Assembly (NCBI GenBank): GCA_020747065.1
Contig: JAGMVK010000013.1
Coordinates: 1,178,001-1,242,000 of the forward strand
Origin: Cadophora sp. MPI-SDFR-AT-0126
Lineage: Eukaryota; Ascomycota; Leotiomycetes; Helotiales; Ploettnerulaceae
Reading direction: 5' to 3'
DNA length: 64,000 nucleotides
The notes under the pieces were generated by a model, which saw only the letters and a list, made by a program, of their open reading frames with translations, was not told the DNA's origin and ran no database searches. The position numbers and the translations under genes were made by a program. Of this stretch, positions 25,636 through 36,409 are shown piece after piece (position 1 is the stretch's first letter; each line of letters opens with the position of its first letter).

Positions 25636-27312
25636 TCAGACCCCCGCATTGACAATCACTCTGCCATTCTCAACGTATCCCACTCCTGGTATATGGAGGC
25701 GAATTGGCTCTTCCATGCGGATTCTTTGTATCTCGCCAGCTCCCCTATTGTACAGAAACCACGCGGCGAAAACAGCGGCTGAGAAGCCAATAGAGCTCGC
25801 TAAATAGATCTTCCAACTAGTATCCGAGCTCAAAGCGAAAATACCAGAACTCCAAAGGGTCTATGAGAACACAGTCAGTATCAAGGAACATCAGGCGAAA
25901 GCCTGTGGACTTACTGTGACAAGATTGAGGGGGAGAAAGGTGAGAGTGATGATTGTGATTGTTTTCATGCTCCTGCTGTCTTGGGCGGCGAGCTTCGCGA
26001 TTTGTGTGGAGCTTCCCGCTATAAAGAGACCAACGTTACTGTCCCGCTGTGCAATGAGGCTGTCTCGCTGAGCGATGAGACTAAACGTCTATCACACTCC
26101 GTGTTAGACTTGATTTCTGTGCATCAAACCGAACCTGGACTTTTGCTTACCACATTGATTTGGGCCTGAACTCTATTTCGCAATTCAGAAAACTTCTCGC
26201 CGCTATGCCGACAGATTTCTTCCTCGAATTCTATCTCTTGCCGCAACTCCGCGGTCTGCCCAGGTGTCAAGTGTGGAAGGCTAGCGGTCTTCTGCATGCT
26301 AGCAACCATCTCCAGAGTCTCTGAACAGAATGCTCCCAATTGAGTAGCGAATGTCATAACTGTTTGCGCCAGGCAGAAATTTACATTGACATCATGTAGA
26401 GCCTGTAAAATGCGCTCATAATCACCTGGCTTCATTTCCGGATCTGGCGCGTGGCTTCTCCACGATGATGGTTGCATCCCTGTGGCATTTTCTACCCGTC
26501 CCACTTCATTCCAGCAGCTACGCAACCAGACCATGTTTTGTGCCATCAATCTTCCCAAGATTATAGTGAGAGTGTGGCCTGGGAAGATCTCCATCATTCT
26601 GACATCGTTGATACATTTGCGGTGCAGATCAAGGGCCAGATCCTCAGTTCTTGAGCTCAAGAAACATACCGAAGCGCGATCAGACAAGCGTATGCGAATG
26701 ACACAAGTCATGATGCGGCTATTCCGACCAGCCCTTAGGACCAGTGCTGTTCCAAAGTCAGCATAGAACCATGATGGAAGCTATAGAAAATTACTGATTG
26801 CTACTGGATCGACGTTATCTTTGGCATAATGAACATGGCGGCTCTGATGAGGCTGGCTGAGCAGCAAGACGGGCTTCACCTGCTTAGGAAAGCCACAAGT
26901 CCGAATCAAGGCTTCAAAGGTAGCCTGTTTTATTCCCAACGAATCTGTACCTGAATGCGACATGACGCCATCTCCCGTTGTTGTGCTTAGAAGGTTAGGG
27001 ACGAACAGTTGAATGTTAGGGCCTACAGAACTCACATTAGTACGAAGGGGGCTACCGCTCCTCCACCAGCTCCTTGAGCCCCCTGTGTAGTAGGCCTAGA
27101 ATCCCCAATCAGACTGCCCTAGCCCACGATGTTAGCATGCTCAAGAATCGCATCAGGGTGGGAACGCTTGCAAGGGAAGCCAATTTAGCGTTGAGCTCAA
27201 CATCACCAAGCCAGCTGTCGTCATTGATTGAATCGCGACTATCGAAGTATTTCACACGGATTTTATCAGCATGCGCTAGACCCGGTGAATTTGTCACAGC
27301 AGTTGTGTTCAT
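25636..27312 (-). CDS. CorA-like Mg2+ transporter-related membrane protein, possibly disrupted
   Basis: Three C-terminal exons are clear: one ending at 26151, then 26088-25915 and 25860-25636, all phase 0. They encode a soluble region with coiled-coil character, the motif SLIAQRDS, then two hydrophobic helices (TITIITLTFLPLNLVT and YLASSIGFSAAVFAAWFLY) before a short hydrophilic tail. This layout matches the fungal-specific CorA-like membrane proteins. The canonical GMN pore motif is not visible, so ion transport is uncertain. Upstream, a frame from about 27035 down to 26784 (GPNIQLFVPNLL onward) reads straight through a TAG at 26783-26781 into LPSWFYADFGTALVL and the rest of the protein. A further N-terminal coding segment begins at ATG 27312, and its junction to the next exon is unresolved. 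Either an unusual short intron removes the stop or the gene is a pseudogene. Confidence 0.6.
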
Positions 27313-27902
27313 GGTACCTGTCAAATGGTTGTAGCAGTTGCAATATTCTCAGCTTGAAAACCAAAACTGCTGTTCTAGAGATGAAGAAGAGATGCATGAT
27401 CTGATGGAGGAAGGTAAAAGCATACTACATCTTATACTGGTGGGGGCTATGCGATTGTGGCTTGCATATATGTCGTGCCACTGCCTGCATGACAAGGTAG
27501 CTGACCAATGACATTGGTGTAAACGCATGCCAGCCTTGTTTATGAATAAGAATACCACGCATGGGCATTGAACGACGACAACACTCTGACAGGTAGACTC
27601 TGATTCTGCACAACCACTTTTGAACGTCCGAAACAACAAGTGTTAGTACAAGCAGTGTGAATTAGCTGGACAGATTGGCAGTTTCGATTGCAGCTGCCAG
27701 ACGGTGCAGCCGAATATTAAGTTCTTGAACAAGACTCAAAATGAACTGATCATCATCAATGACTTTCACTTGTACTAAAGGGTCTCGATGTTGACAGTCT
27801 TCTACTGCTTCTTTGCGAACGTCGATATCCAAAAAAGTACAATCGAATTATCGACCGCATATCCAGCTGAGAACAACATAGCAGAGCTACAGTATAGGAC
27901 AT
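27313..27902. other. Intergenic region, no gene seen
   Basis: Only short frames without recognisable motifs are present. The interval holds the presumed promoter of the CorA-like gene and the 3' flank of the small cysteine-rich gene. Confidence 0.45.
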
Positions 27903-28511
27903 CTACCCCTCTTCATCAGAATCCTCACTCACGAACCAAAAGCAATCAGCATTGTTCCAGCTCTCCGACCCCTCCAGCCCACCATTGACAAGAATAGGCG
28001 ACTTCATCACCACTCTATCCATGCGTCCTGGTTCGGAAATCGTGTCGAAAGCGTTGAGTGCGTATGGCATGCAGATGCCGAGGCAGATCTTGCAGTATCG
28101 TTCCACAGTGTTGACGTGTGTGCCGCAGGGGCAAGCGTATTGCTGTGTGTTCTTTAGCATCCATCTATCATTCATGTCATATTATGTTCATCCTCTCGAC
28201 ACAGGTGAGAAAGTCATTGAGAAGTCTGAGTATACGTACAGCCAAATACTCATCCCCCTCCTTACTGGGAAAGGTCAGATAAGGATATTCTCCTCACGCC
28301 ATAGAGCACCAATCACATCTGCTAGGCAGAGATTGGAATGGCAGAACCCAGCAACCTCCTTCTCGTCTGCCTTTGTGACACGGACTGATGTCTCTATACA
28401 GTTGCACTGGCGCCTGAAGTCCTTTGGACGCTCAACCGGGCAAGTAGCTGAAGTACAGTAATTTGAGATTCGAAGCGCTGCGATGGAGTTGCATCGCATT
28501 TTCCCTACCAT
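27903..28511 (-). CDS. Small cysteine-rich protein of unknown function
   Basis: A three-exon chain (28511-28298, 28264-28240, 28164-27903) keeps phase and gives about 166 residues. It has paired cysteines throughout: CTSATC, CNC, CHSNLC, CPCG and CKICLGIC, with the motif CPVERPKDF. The spacing suggests metal binding or disulfides, but there is no signal peptide, so an intracellular zinc-binding role is more likely. I recall similar uncharacterised small proteins in other Pezizomycotina, without an assigned function. The weak point is the first intron, which would be only 33 nt (GTGAGG donor, CCCAG acceptor). Without it a TGA stops the frame after ENILI. The gene lies just upstream, on the same strand, of the CorA-like gene. 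Confidence 0.45.
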
Positions 28512-29032
28512 TGCGGCGGAGTTTGCGGATGCGTAGGGGGTACAGTATGTGAGGAGACTGTGTCGGCAGTGCTGAAGACCTCGAGCCTAGCATGCGGATT
28601 GTGTGGAGGTTCAAAAAGGGCGAGAGGAGCTTTCTGAAAGGTAGAAAGGTAGAATGATAGTTCTTAGGTTTGTGAGGGGGAATGCACGGATTCGGAAGTT
28701 GTCGAGTATTGTTGATATGAGCAGGTGTATTGTACACGTATTTGCTCGAGACGAAGACTTAGGTAGCGAGATTAAGCGAAAGCAATGCTCGAAAAGAACG
28801 ACTGGGAGAAGGACGAAGCTGTGAAGATTTGTAGGACAAGGAGATGTGTGCAGGTGGATGAAAGAAGAAGAGGGGAGGAGGATAAGGCTGGTAGGAGGGC
28901 TCACATGCCCAACGTGACTAGACGACGGAGGTCGGGTGGCGGACTATCGTTTCAACCCCGGGTAGAAGTACTGCTCCATCAGGATGTGACACAATTCAAT
29001 TGTCGTATATATACATACCCGCTTAGGACCCC
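28512..29032. other. Intergenic region, no gene seen
   Basis: This is a short spacer between two minus-strand genes. Overlapping frames on both strands have repetitive Ser/Leu/Pro or Arg/Glu composition and no motif. Confidence 0.45.
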
Positions 29033-30837
29033 TCATGCCCGCCATATAGCATCCGACATCTTGATCACCTGCTCCATCTCATCGACATCATGGACCCTCA
29101 CAATATCCGCGCCCCCCTGAATAGCAGCAGCAACAGTCACTGCTGTTCCCCAAGTTCTCTGACTGGGCTTCTCAACGCCAGTGATCTTCCCGATGAACCT
29201 CTTGCGACTTGATCCAACTAGCCACGGCAGTCCCCTAAGACCAGGCCAATCTCTCAGCTCGTCAAACCGTCGTAGAATCTCGAGATTCTGCTCGGCAGTC
29301 TTTGCGAAACCGATACCGGGATCAAGAATGATGCGCCAGCGACGAACACCTGCTGCTTCGGCTGCTGCTACACGCTCGAGGAGCTCCTCAGCGATGGTTG
29401 GAATCAGTCCTCCAGGATAGGAAGTAAGTTTTGTCATGGATTGTGGAGTGCCACGCATATGCATCAAGATGACCGTCACGCCGAGACGAGCCATGGTATC
29501 TAGCATTTTGGGATCCATTGTACCAGCCGAGACATCATTTATGATGTGTGCGCCTGCTTTGACAGCAGCTTCCGCGACAGCTGATCGGTATGTGTCGACA
29601 CTGATAGTTGTTGTATCTTTCCTGGAAGATCTGATCACTTCAATAGTCTTCAGAACGCGAGCTGACTCTTCTTCTACCGAAACTTCTGGTACGCCAGGAG
29701 CAGTACTCTGGCCGCCGATGTCAACAATACCAGAGCTCAATGCAGCCGGAGAGAGATGCCAAATGATGTCTGTAAGGGATTCTTGGTACGATTCTGTTGG
29801 AGATTTTTCTGGCTCTGTTGATTTGCTTCGCGCTTCTCTTTCCCGTCTGGCCTCATTTGAGAAAGAATCTGGAGAAGCATTCAGAATTGGCATAATGCGG
29901 GTGGTACGCCGAGGGTCCAGCGCATGAAGAGGTTCTAAATGAGTAGAAAGGGGGGTGACCGTGGTCATAGGCGTTTCGGAAGGTGGAAGCTCGTTCAAGT
30001 AGTCTTGGGTGACCTTCCAAGGGTTCTTCGAATCCAGAGACTGGCCTGGTATCAACCTGAAGGAGTCAGCCGCGACCCTCAACAGGTGGGGAAAGGTACC
30101 TACTCTGCCAATGGTCTAAGGACGAATTCCCGTTCAAACATCAAGGGATGTGGGATTTTGAGTCTTGGATGGTCTACAACTTCATCGGCGTATAGGAGAA
30201 TGTCAAGGTCGATATTTCTGGGACCCTTGTCTACAATCTTCACTCGGCCAGACTCCTGCTCGATAGTTTGAAGGACATTGAGAAGAGCTATGGGTTCCAG
30301 ATCAGTCTCCACCTGATATTAATCAGCGAGGTTCAACATTTCCAATGGATTTCTAGTCCCGATGGACTCTTGATTCTCTCCAAATAATCACGTGCACAAA
30401 ACATAACTCACCTCTGCGACGCCATTCAAGAACCGATCCTGATCCTCAACATACATCGGCTCCGTCTCCCACAGACAACTCGTTCTATTGATGTGGATTC
30501 CTTGTTCCTCCATCATATTGCAAGCCTTCTCAATCCATTCTACGCGGTTCCCAAGATTGCTGCCAAGAGCAATATATGCCATCTGCCTCTGGCCTGATTT
30601 TGAGGCTTTGGAGATCTTGGATATGTTGGCAGCATCTTTGCTTGTAGGTATAGAGGTATTGAGGGTGTGAGGTGTCCATGGCGATGGCTCTACTGGCTTA
30701 CTGGTCGAGCTTTGATTTCGTCGAATGATAGATGGTACGGAGGTTCGGGACAAAACTGGAAAGAATCTGGGTACGGCAGCATATTTTTTCGAGAGGGTTC
30801 TCGCCCCAACCTTCCCTCCCGCTAGGAAAGCCTTCAT
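29033..30837 (-). CDS. FOL1: Bifunctional HPPK-DHPS folate biosynthesis enzyme
   Basis: Three exons (30837-30412, 30312-30104, 30056-29033) join in phase to about 552 residues. After a basic, Ser/Arg-rich N-terminal extension of about 85 residues that looks like a mitochondrial presequence, the HPPK domain follows with YIALGSNLGNR, the acidic motif RNIDLDILLY and IPHPLMFEREFVLRPL. The DHPS domain follows with LNASPDSFSNE, DIGGQSTAPG, DPGIGFAKT and GSSRKRFIG. HPPK pyrophosphorylates 6-hydroxymethyl-dihydropterin, and DHPS couples it to p-aminobenzoate (the sulfonamide target). Yeast FOL1 also carries an N-terminal dihydroneopterin aldolase. I see no such domain here, so aldolase activity would have to come from another gene. 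The DHPS contains an inserted Ser/Glu-rich segment after its first motif. The gene is divergent from the nitronate monooxygenase gene. Confidence 0.93.
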
Positions 30838-31377
30838 TGACGGTCTTATGGACTTCTTCTCACCATCACTGAGGAGACATTAGAGGTTGTGGTCTCAGCC
30901 GAGAGATCCACCCAGAGAACTCGATTTTCACATGCAGTCACGTGGCTTACTCTTCTGCAAGATTCTAGCCGCTCCATACTGGTAAACTTTGAAGATTTAT
31001 ACGGATACTTATGTATACGACGTACAAACATTACAGGCCTCAGAACCGAAGAGCAATTGCTTGCTACTCAGGCTCGACATTGGCAAGCACATGTCGTCGA
31101 TCCTAGAACGAGAGATTTGATTACTCATGTAAGCAGTCCCACATCACCTGACAGGTCCGGCTGAGAGCGAGCCGAGGCATTTCCCCAGATTTAGCTTTAG
31201 TCCATATCCTTCGAGCATCCGAGGGGCCGTCTCCAGCTTTCTCCTCCATAAATCCTCTCCTCTCCTGTGCTCAACTTCCACTCTTCTCCGTCATCCATTC
31301 TAACACGAAGATACACTTTCTTTGTTTATTGCTATTACCCATTTCACTCACATTCGCATAATACACAAACCATCAAG
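30838..31377. promoter_or_regulatory. Bidirectional promoter region between folate enzyme and nitronate monooxygenase genes
   Basis: The start codons of the two divergent genes are 540 bp apart with no gene between them, so both promoters must lie here. The 3' part (31240-31377) is rich in CT and CA, as is common upstream of fungal start codons. No specific factor site is claimed. Confidence 0.55.
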
Positions 31378-32677
31378 ATGGCCTCCAAACGTAAGCACCA
31401 AGCATTCAAAACAATCACATGCAAACCGTCTACACCGCAAACTAACATCTCCATCGCAGAGCAACTCCGCACAACGGTCACCGACCTCCTCAAGATTAAT
31501 CACCCAGTTCTCCTGGCTGGTATGAACGTCGCCGCCGGTCCTAAGCTCGCAGCCGCCGTCACAAATGCTGGTGGTCTTGGTGTCATTGGAGGCGTTGGAT
31601 ACACACCCGACATGCTGCGCGAGCAGATCGCAGAGCTCAAGTCCTTCTTAACAGACAAGAACGCTCCATTCGGTGTAGATTTGCTCCTCCCACAAGTCGG
31701 TGGCTCTGCCCGCAAGACAAAGTAAGCACAAACTGGCCAGATTACTGTACTTCACTCTTAGCTTGCTCCGAGGCATTATGTGATAATTATCAGTAAGCAA
31801 AGCTAATTTGCATTCTCCGCAAACAGCTACGATTATACCAAGGGCAAGCTCAACGAACTCGTCGACATCATCATCGACAGCGGAGCTAAACTATTCGTCT
31901 CCGCCGTCGGCGTCCCTCCTCAACATGTCGTCGACCGACTCCATAAGGCCGGCATCCTATACATGAACATGATTGGACACCCTAAGCACGTCAAGAAGTG
32001 TCTCGATCTCGGCGTCGACATTATCTGCGCACAAGGAGGAGAGGGAGGTGGACATACCGGCGATGTCCCTACAACTGTCTTGATTCCAGCAGTTGTCGAG
32101 CTCGTCAAGGGTAAGAAGAGCCCCATGACCGGACAGCCCGTACAAGTTATTGCCGCCGGCGGTATCTACAATGGCCAAACTGTCGCCGCTGCTCTTATGC
32201 TCGGCGCCAGCGCCGTCTGGGTTGGTACTCGCTTCATCTTGACTGATGAGGCTGGTGCTCCCAAGGCGCACCAAGAAGCCGTCCGAACGGCTGGCCACGA
32301 CGACAATGTCCGCACAATTATCTTTACCGGAAGGCCATTGCGGGTACGGAACAATGCTTATATCTCAAACTGGGAGAACAACCGTGCTGCGGAGATTAAG
32401 GAGCTCACTAGCAAGGGAGTCATTCCCGTTGAGCACGATTTCGAGACTCTGGGTGATGATATTGATGATGAGGTTTGTCCTACTTTCCTCCCCTACTTTC
32501 AAAACCGGCTTGTTTACTAACTTACAACAGACTATGGATAACGCCCGCCCCTTCCTGATGGGCAAGGCTGCCGCTGTTGTAAATGAGAAGAAGAGCGCGA
32601 AGGCTGTTGTTGACGAGTTAGTTACTGATGCCGTAGCATGGATCCACAAGGGCGAGAAGATGGTCGCGAAGTTGTAG
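31378..32677 (+). CDS. Nitronate monooxygenase (2-nitropropane dioxygenase family)
   Basis: Four exons (31378-31390, 31460-31721, 31827-32472, 32531-32677) join in phase to about 355 residues, normal for the family. The first exon is only 13 bases (Met-Ala-Ser-Lys). Its GTAAGC donor and the CTAACATCTCCATCGCAG acceptor are textbook sites, although the unspliced frame is also open. The protein is a FMN-binding TIM barrel: the opening HPVLLAGMNVAAGP, the flavin loop GGLGVIGG, the motif CAQGGEGGGHTGD and the phosphate-binding AAGGIYNGQ are all present. These flavoenzymes oxidise propionate-3-nitronate and related alkyl nitronates, a detoxification step. A substrate cannot be fixed from sequence. 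Confidence 0.93.
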
Positions 32678-33517
32678 ATGAGTTACGAGAGGAAGAAAAG
32701 GAGGTAGGGTTGAGCATCGCTTGTATGTCTAAGGCATTCTTGGATAGTGTATGAATTAGAATCATTGCATGCAACCACACATTTCGGCTATCCCTTTTTG
32801 CTGATTTGTTGTTTGTTTTCTGCTCTTTTTCAGTGAATTTCGATCTCACAAGAGCCTTCTCTACTAATTGACCGGCGCACTTCCCTGCCTGAAGGTCCTC
32901 ATTCACCAGACACTCTATCCTAGGCCTGCGACGAAAGAAATTCATTCCTATGGCGTAAGAATCTGTACTGCAAACGGAGTATTGGTTAGTCATTTGTCAA
33001 TTGGGATGAAGAACCCATTCTCTGATTTGATCTTTTAGGTTCTCTTTTCTGCGATTCGACACTTGGGCTTTCAAGGAGCTGTCTTCTAAGCTTTTGAATT
33101 GGGTGGCATATCACAGTGAGAGAGACATCTCCGCGTCAATCACTAGTATAGGTATCCTTCTGCCATTTTCCGATCTGACTATCAACTCGAACGAACAGAC
33201 GCTTAATCTCCAATGCTTGCTATCTTCATGTCCATATATCTTCGAAGTACAACTCTTCGGTAGTCCTCATCGTGAAAGTTTGATCTTCATCTTCACAGTC
33301 TATTCTATATATAGTCCAGGTGGGGTCTCACTGATCACCACTTTCTTTACTAATACGGCACTCTAGTGAGAAGTATTTCAACATCATCGATTTGTAAAAG
33401 GCGTAAGCAAAAGCTACACCTAGGTATGTATAGTTACTTCACCCAAATTTTTCTCCCGCCACACAGCGGTTTTTTTTTTTTTTTTTTTGCTTTCTTCTCC
33501 TCAGTCGCAGCAGCCTT
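32678..33517. other. Intergenic region with a 19-base poly-T run
   Basis: No gene is seen. A homopolymer of 19 T lies at 33470-33488, just downstream of the small minus-strand basic gene. It might serve as a poly(A)-coded terminator-like tract or be a retroposition scar. Confidence 0.5.
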
Positions 33518-33888
33518 TTAAGCTTGCGTCCTCTGCCTCGGTGTCAACGTTTTCCGCGTTCCCTCTTCGTCCCGTGTGAACTTATCAGCGCCAGTCTTCT
33601 TTGTCTTCTTTGTCTTCTTGTCTCTAACTTTGATTTTGCCCTTATTGTCGTTCTCGCTGTCGGAGTCGACGTCAGAGCCTGTCGTTGCGCATGCTTGGGA
33701 ACCCGTGGTCTGCTTTGATAACACGTTACGTTGCGAGCTCATTTCGTCCCGGTAGACTCTGGGTGGACTGATCTTATTCTGGTTCTTTTCTCTGGCAGAG
33801 AAACTTTTACCTTTGTTTTTGACTTGCTTTGAGGTCTTCTGTCCGAACCGGAATCAGACGCAAGCAAGTCGAATCGCTTGGACGGCAT
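33518..33888 (-). CDS. Candidate small basic low-complexity protein
   Basis: Two exons (33888-33811, 33778-33518) join in phase to about 112 residues. The start, MPSKRFDLLASDSGSD, is a typical nuclear-protein opening. It is followed by an acidic-serine patch (DVDSDSEND) and a strongly basic run (KKTKKTKKTGADKF), ending TPRQRTQA. Composition suggests a disordered nuclear or nucleolar protein, but I recognise no family. The proposed intron is only 32 nt (GTAAAA donor, CCAG acceptor), which is short for a fungus, so the two parts may not belong together or the gene may be a relic. A 19-base T run lies about 30 bases beyond its 3' end. Confidence 0.4.
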
Positions 33889-34438
33889 TGTGTATGTTTT
33901 GAGTTCAGATGGTATTTCGGCTTGAGATTATAGTCCTTTTGCTAGAACATAATGCTTTCGAAGATGATAGATGAGAAAATACAGGCACTGAACTTTACCC
34001 TTTATACTCCCCTGGCTGTTACTGTTCAATCTCTGTCTCCGCACAAAGCATGTTGCTATCAATCATGATTTTGTTAACCGAGGAGGTAAACAAAGACTTG
34101 CGCTTCAGTGAGACAAAGCCTATTCGCACAGAAATCATTAACTCCCTCCTTCTGAAAGGGTCTGAAAGTCCGTAGTTGCTTGGACACATTCCGCCCCGCA
34201 CGCCTACCGTCCCAAGCTTGCGGCACGTATTGCTTAGCTCTGCATAAGCTGCAGGATTTGAACACCGGAACCAATGGAAAAAGCCGACGTTTGTGGATTG
34301 GCCGCGCTAATTGAATCTCTCGCATAATCCACGACTATCTCCTCTGCACTTTTCATCTCAACTCAAATGTAAGCCGGCGGTCCGAATGGGGTCCCTTTCA
34401 TTCAACGAGATCCGGGAGGCCTTGAGTAAACACACAAT
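33889..34438. other. Intergenic region, no gene seen
   Basis: This divergent interval lies between the small basic gene and the HET-domain gene. It contains only short frames, with nothing recognisable. Confidence 0.45.
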
Positions 34439-36409
34439 ATGGCCAAAGTGGACCCTGGAATAAGCGAGAATGTGCAACTAGGGGACCGCCCGATTCGGTC
34501 ACAAAGCCAGTCTCATCTCAACCCGACAAGCGCTTTTTCAAACCAGCTGGGAGATGTTCAAGTTGAAGGCACTATCCGACAGTTAATCTACGACAGTTTG
34601 GACCCGGACATTGGAGAATTTCGTCTTCTCGTTCTCCTTCCATCCACTGACCATACATCTCAACTGGAATGTCAACTCCAACAAGCCTCTTCCAATGACC
34701 ATGAATCTTACGAGGCCCTCTCTTACGTATGGGGTGAGCCGGCGTTCACAGCATCTATAAAGCTGAACAACATCTCGTTTCGCATCACACCTCGGCTTGA
34801 CGAAGCCCTGCGATATCTGAGATATCGCGATAAGCCACGGGTGTTGTGGGTTGACGCCTTGTGCATCGATCAAGGCAACAATAACGAGCGGCGATACCAG
34901 GTGGGACTCATGCGACAGATATACTCAAAATGCAAATCGGGAATCGTGTGGATGGGGCCAGATGAGGGTGGTGCTTTAGGCAGGGCGATGACGCTCTTGA
35001 CGAAGATGGAAGGGTGTGATATCGAAAGTCTCGGATATCAAGGAAATTCGCGGAGATACCGAGGTCAAGGTTCAGCATCTGGACCTGAAGTACTGTACGA
35101 ATTGACGAAAGATGACTGGTACGCGGTTAAACACCTTTTGGTCAAAAACTCCATCTGGAAAAGGGTGTGGATAATGCAGGAGATATCTCTTGCACCGAAG
35201 GTCCTTCTAACTTCCGAAGGACGGTCTCTCGACTGGGGCATTGTCGAATCGCTTTTGGTAATGGGAAGGCACCACACAGACGCGTATCACTTCTCTTTCA
35301 GTCACGGCACGCCAAACTCTATAACTTCATCCTTCTCGACAGCTCAGGTCATTAAGACTCAACGTGAGCTCTGCCGTCAGAATATCGATGGTGCAGGCTC
35401 CAGTCTGGTCGATGTCCTATCAAGGTTCCGATCGACCCTCGCAGCTGATCCTCGCGACAAGGTATTTGGGCTATTGGGTCTGACATCAGATGATTTAGGG
35501 ATAATTGCAGATTACTCCAAGGATGTCAAAACAGTCTTTACTGACGTTGCCGCCAAGCTCATCAATCACGATCGGAATCTTGATCTCATTTGCCAGAGCC
35601 AGTGGCAGAGTTTTGGCAATCCCCATCGTCGGCAGGACCTTCCAAGCTGGGTCCCCGATTTCACATGGCCAAAATCGGGCAAGTTCTTGTTTGCACAAAG
35701 GGGAATTTTCATAGCAGGTCGACCGGAGTGCCCCGTACCAGTTCAGGTCGACTCATCTGGAAACCTTCTCCTCCGAGGTCATCTCATTTCGTCCATCAGC
35801 AGTGACAAAGATACTTTCAAGGTATTGATGCAGGACTATCACGGAATATGGAGTGATCCAGCTGAGTACGAAACGATGATGGATTGGTGGGAGAAGGCAG
35901 GATTTGCTGATAAAGAGTACTGTCCCACGGGAGAAGATCCATTCCAAGCATTTTGGCGAACAATCGCAGTAGACTGTCGAGGCCCTTTCGGGGAGCCTAT
36001 GGCCCGGTTGAGCGACGAGGACATCGCGGCTGCTCAAGCTGCACTCCAAACAATTAGAGCAAGGGCAAAGCAGCCTCGGCAGTCATCAGATCCGGATGAA
36101 ATTTTAGGACGGAATGATCTATCAGATCTGCGGTGTCACCGTATGATAACTATGATGCTGAAAGACTGGCGGTTTTGTCTCACAGACTCGAAGCACTTCT
36201 CCATGATACCTGTTGGCTCCGAGCCAGGAGATACACTGGTTGTCTTGGACGGAGCCAAAATCCCTATTGTGCTTCGACCAGTCCCAGGTGATGACGCAAC
36301 AAAGGAGAAGGCATCTTTCCAAGTCGTTGGTGGGGCTTATATTCACGGTTTGATGGATGGAGAGGCGAACACGAGTGGATTGGAAGAGCGAGACTTTCGC
36401 ATTTGCTAG
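34439..36409 (+). CDS. HET-domain (heterokaryon incompatibility) protein
   Basis: This is an uninterrupted 656-residue frame. The HET domain starts at about residue 95 with YEALSYVWGE, continues with RVLWVDALCIDQGNNNER and RQIYSKCKSGIVWMG, and later has IWKRVWIMQEISLA. These are the three classic HET blocks, and the fold is related to TIR domains. The region AADPRDKVFGLLGLTSDD is the usual downstream element, and RDLPSWVPDFTWP follows. The C-terminal part (from about residue 430) shows no known effector such as NACHT or WD40 repeats. HET proteins act in allorecognition and regulated cell death. Many copies per genome are normal, and most have no proven incompatibility role. The gene is intact, with full-length motifs and no frameshift. 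Confidence 0.93.
   Translation: MAKVDPGISENVQLGDRPIRSQSQSHLNPTSAFSNQLGDVQVEGTIRQLIYDSLDPDIGEFRLLVLLPSTDHTSQLECQLQQASSNDHESYEALSYVWGEPAFTASIKLNNISFRITPRLDEALRYLRYRDKPRVLWVDALCIDQGNNNERRYQVGLMRQIYSKCKSGIVWMGPDEGGALGRAMTLLTKMEGCDIESLGYQGNSRRYRGQGSASGPEVLYELTKDDWYAVKHLLVKNSIWKRVWIMQEISLAPKVLLTSEGRSLDWGIVESLLVMGRHHTDAYHFSFSHGTPNSITSSFSTAQVIKTQRELCRQNIDGAGSSLVDVLSRFRSTLAADPRDKVFGLLGLTSDDLGIIADYSKDVKTVFTDVAAKLINHDRNLDLICQSQWQSFGNPHRRQDLPSWVPDFTWPKSGKFLFAQRGIFIAGRPECPVPVQVDSSGNLLLRGHLISSISSDKDTFKVLMQDYHGIWSDPAEYETMMDWWEKAGFADKEYCPTGEDPFQAFWRTIAVDCRGPFGEPMARLSDEDIAAAQAALQTIRARAKQPRQSSDPDEILGRNDLSDLRCHRMITMMLKDWRFCLTDSKHFSMIPVGSEPGDTLVVLDGAKIPIVLRPVPGDDATKEKASFQVVGGAYIHGLMDGEANTSGLEERDFRIC

Noticed and set aside
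27952..28461. 169-codon plus-strand frame
   Set aside because: It is antisense to the cysteine-rich minus-strand gene, which has better protein-like text and consistent splice phases.
29436..29927. 163-codon plus-strand frame
   Set aside because: Antisense shadow of the dihydropteroate synthase exon.
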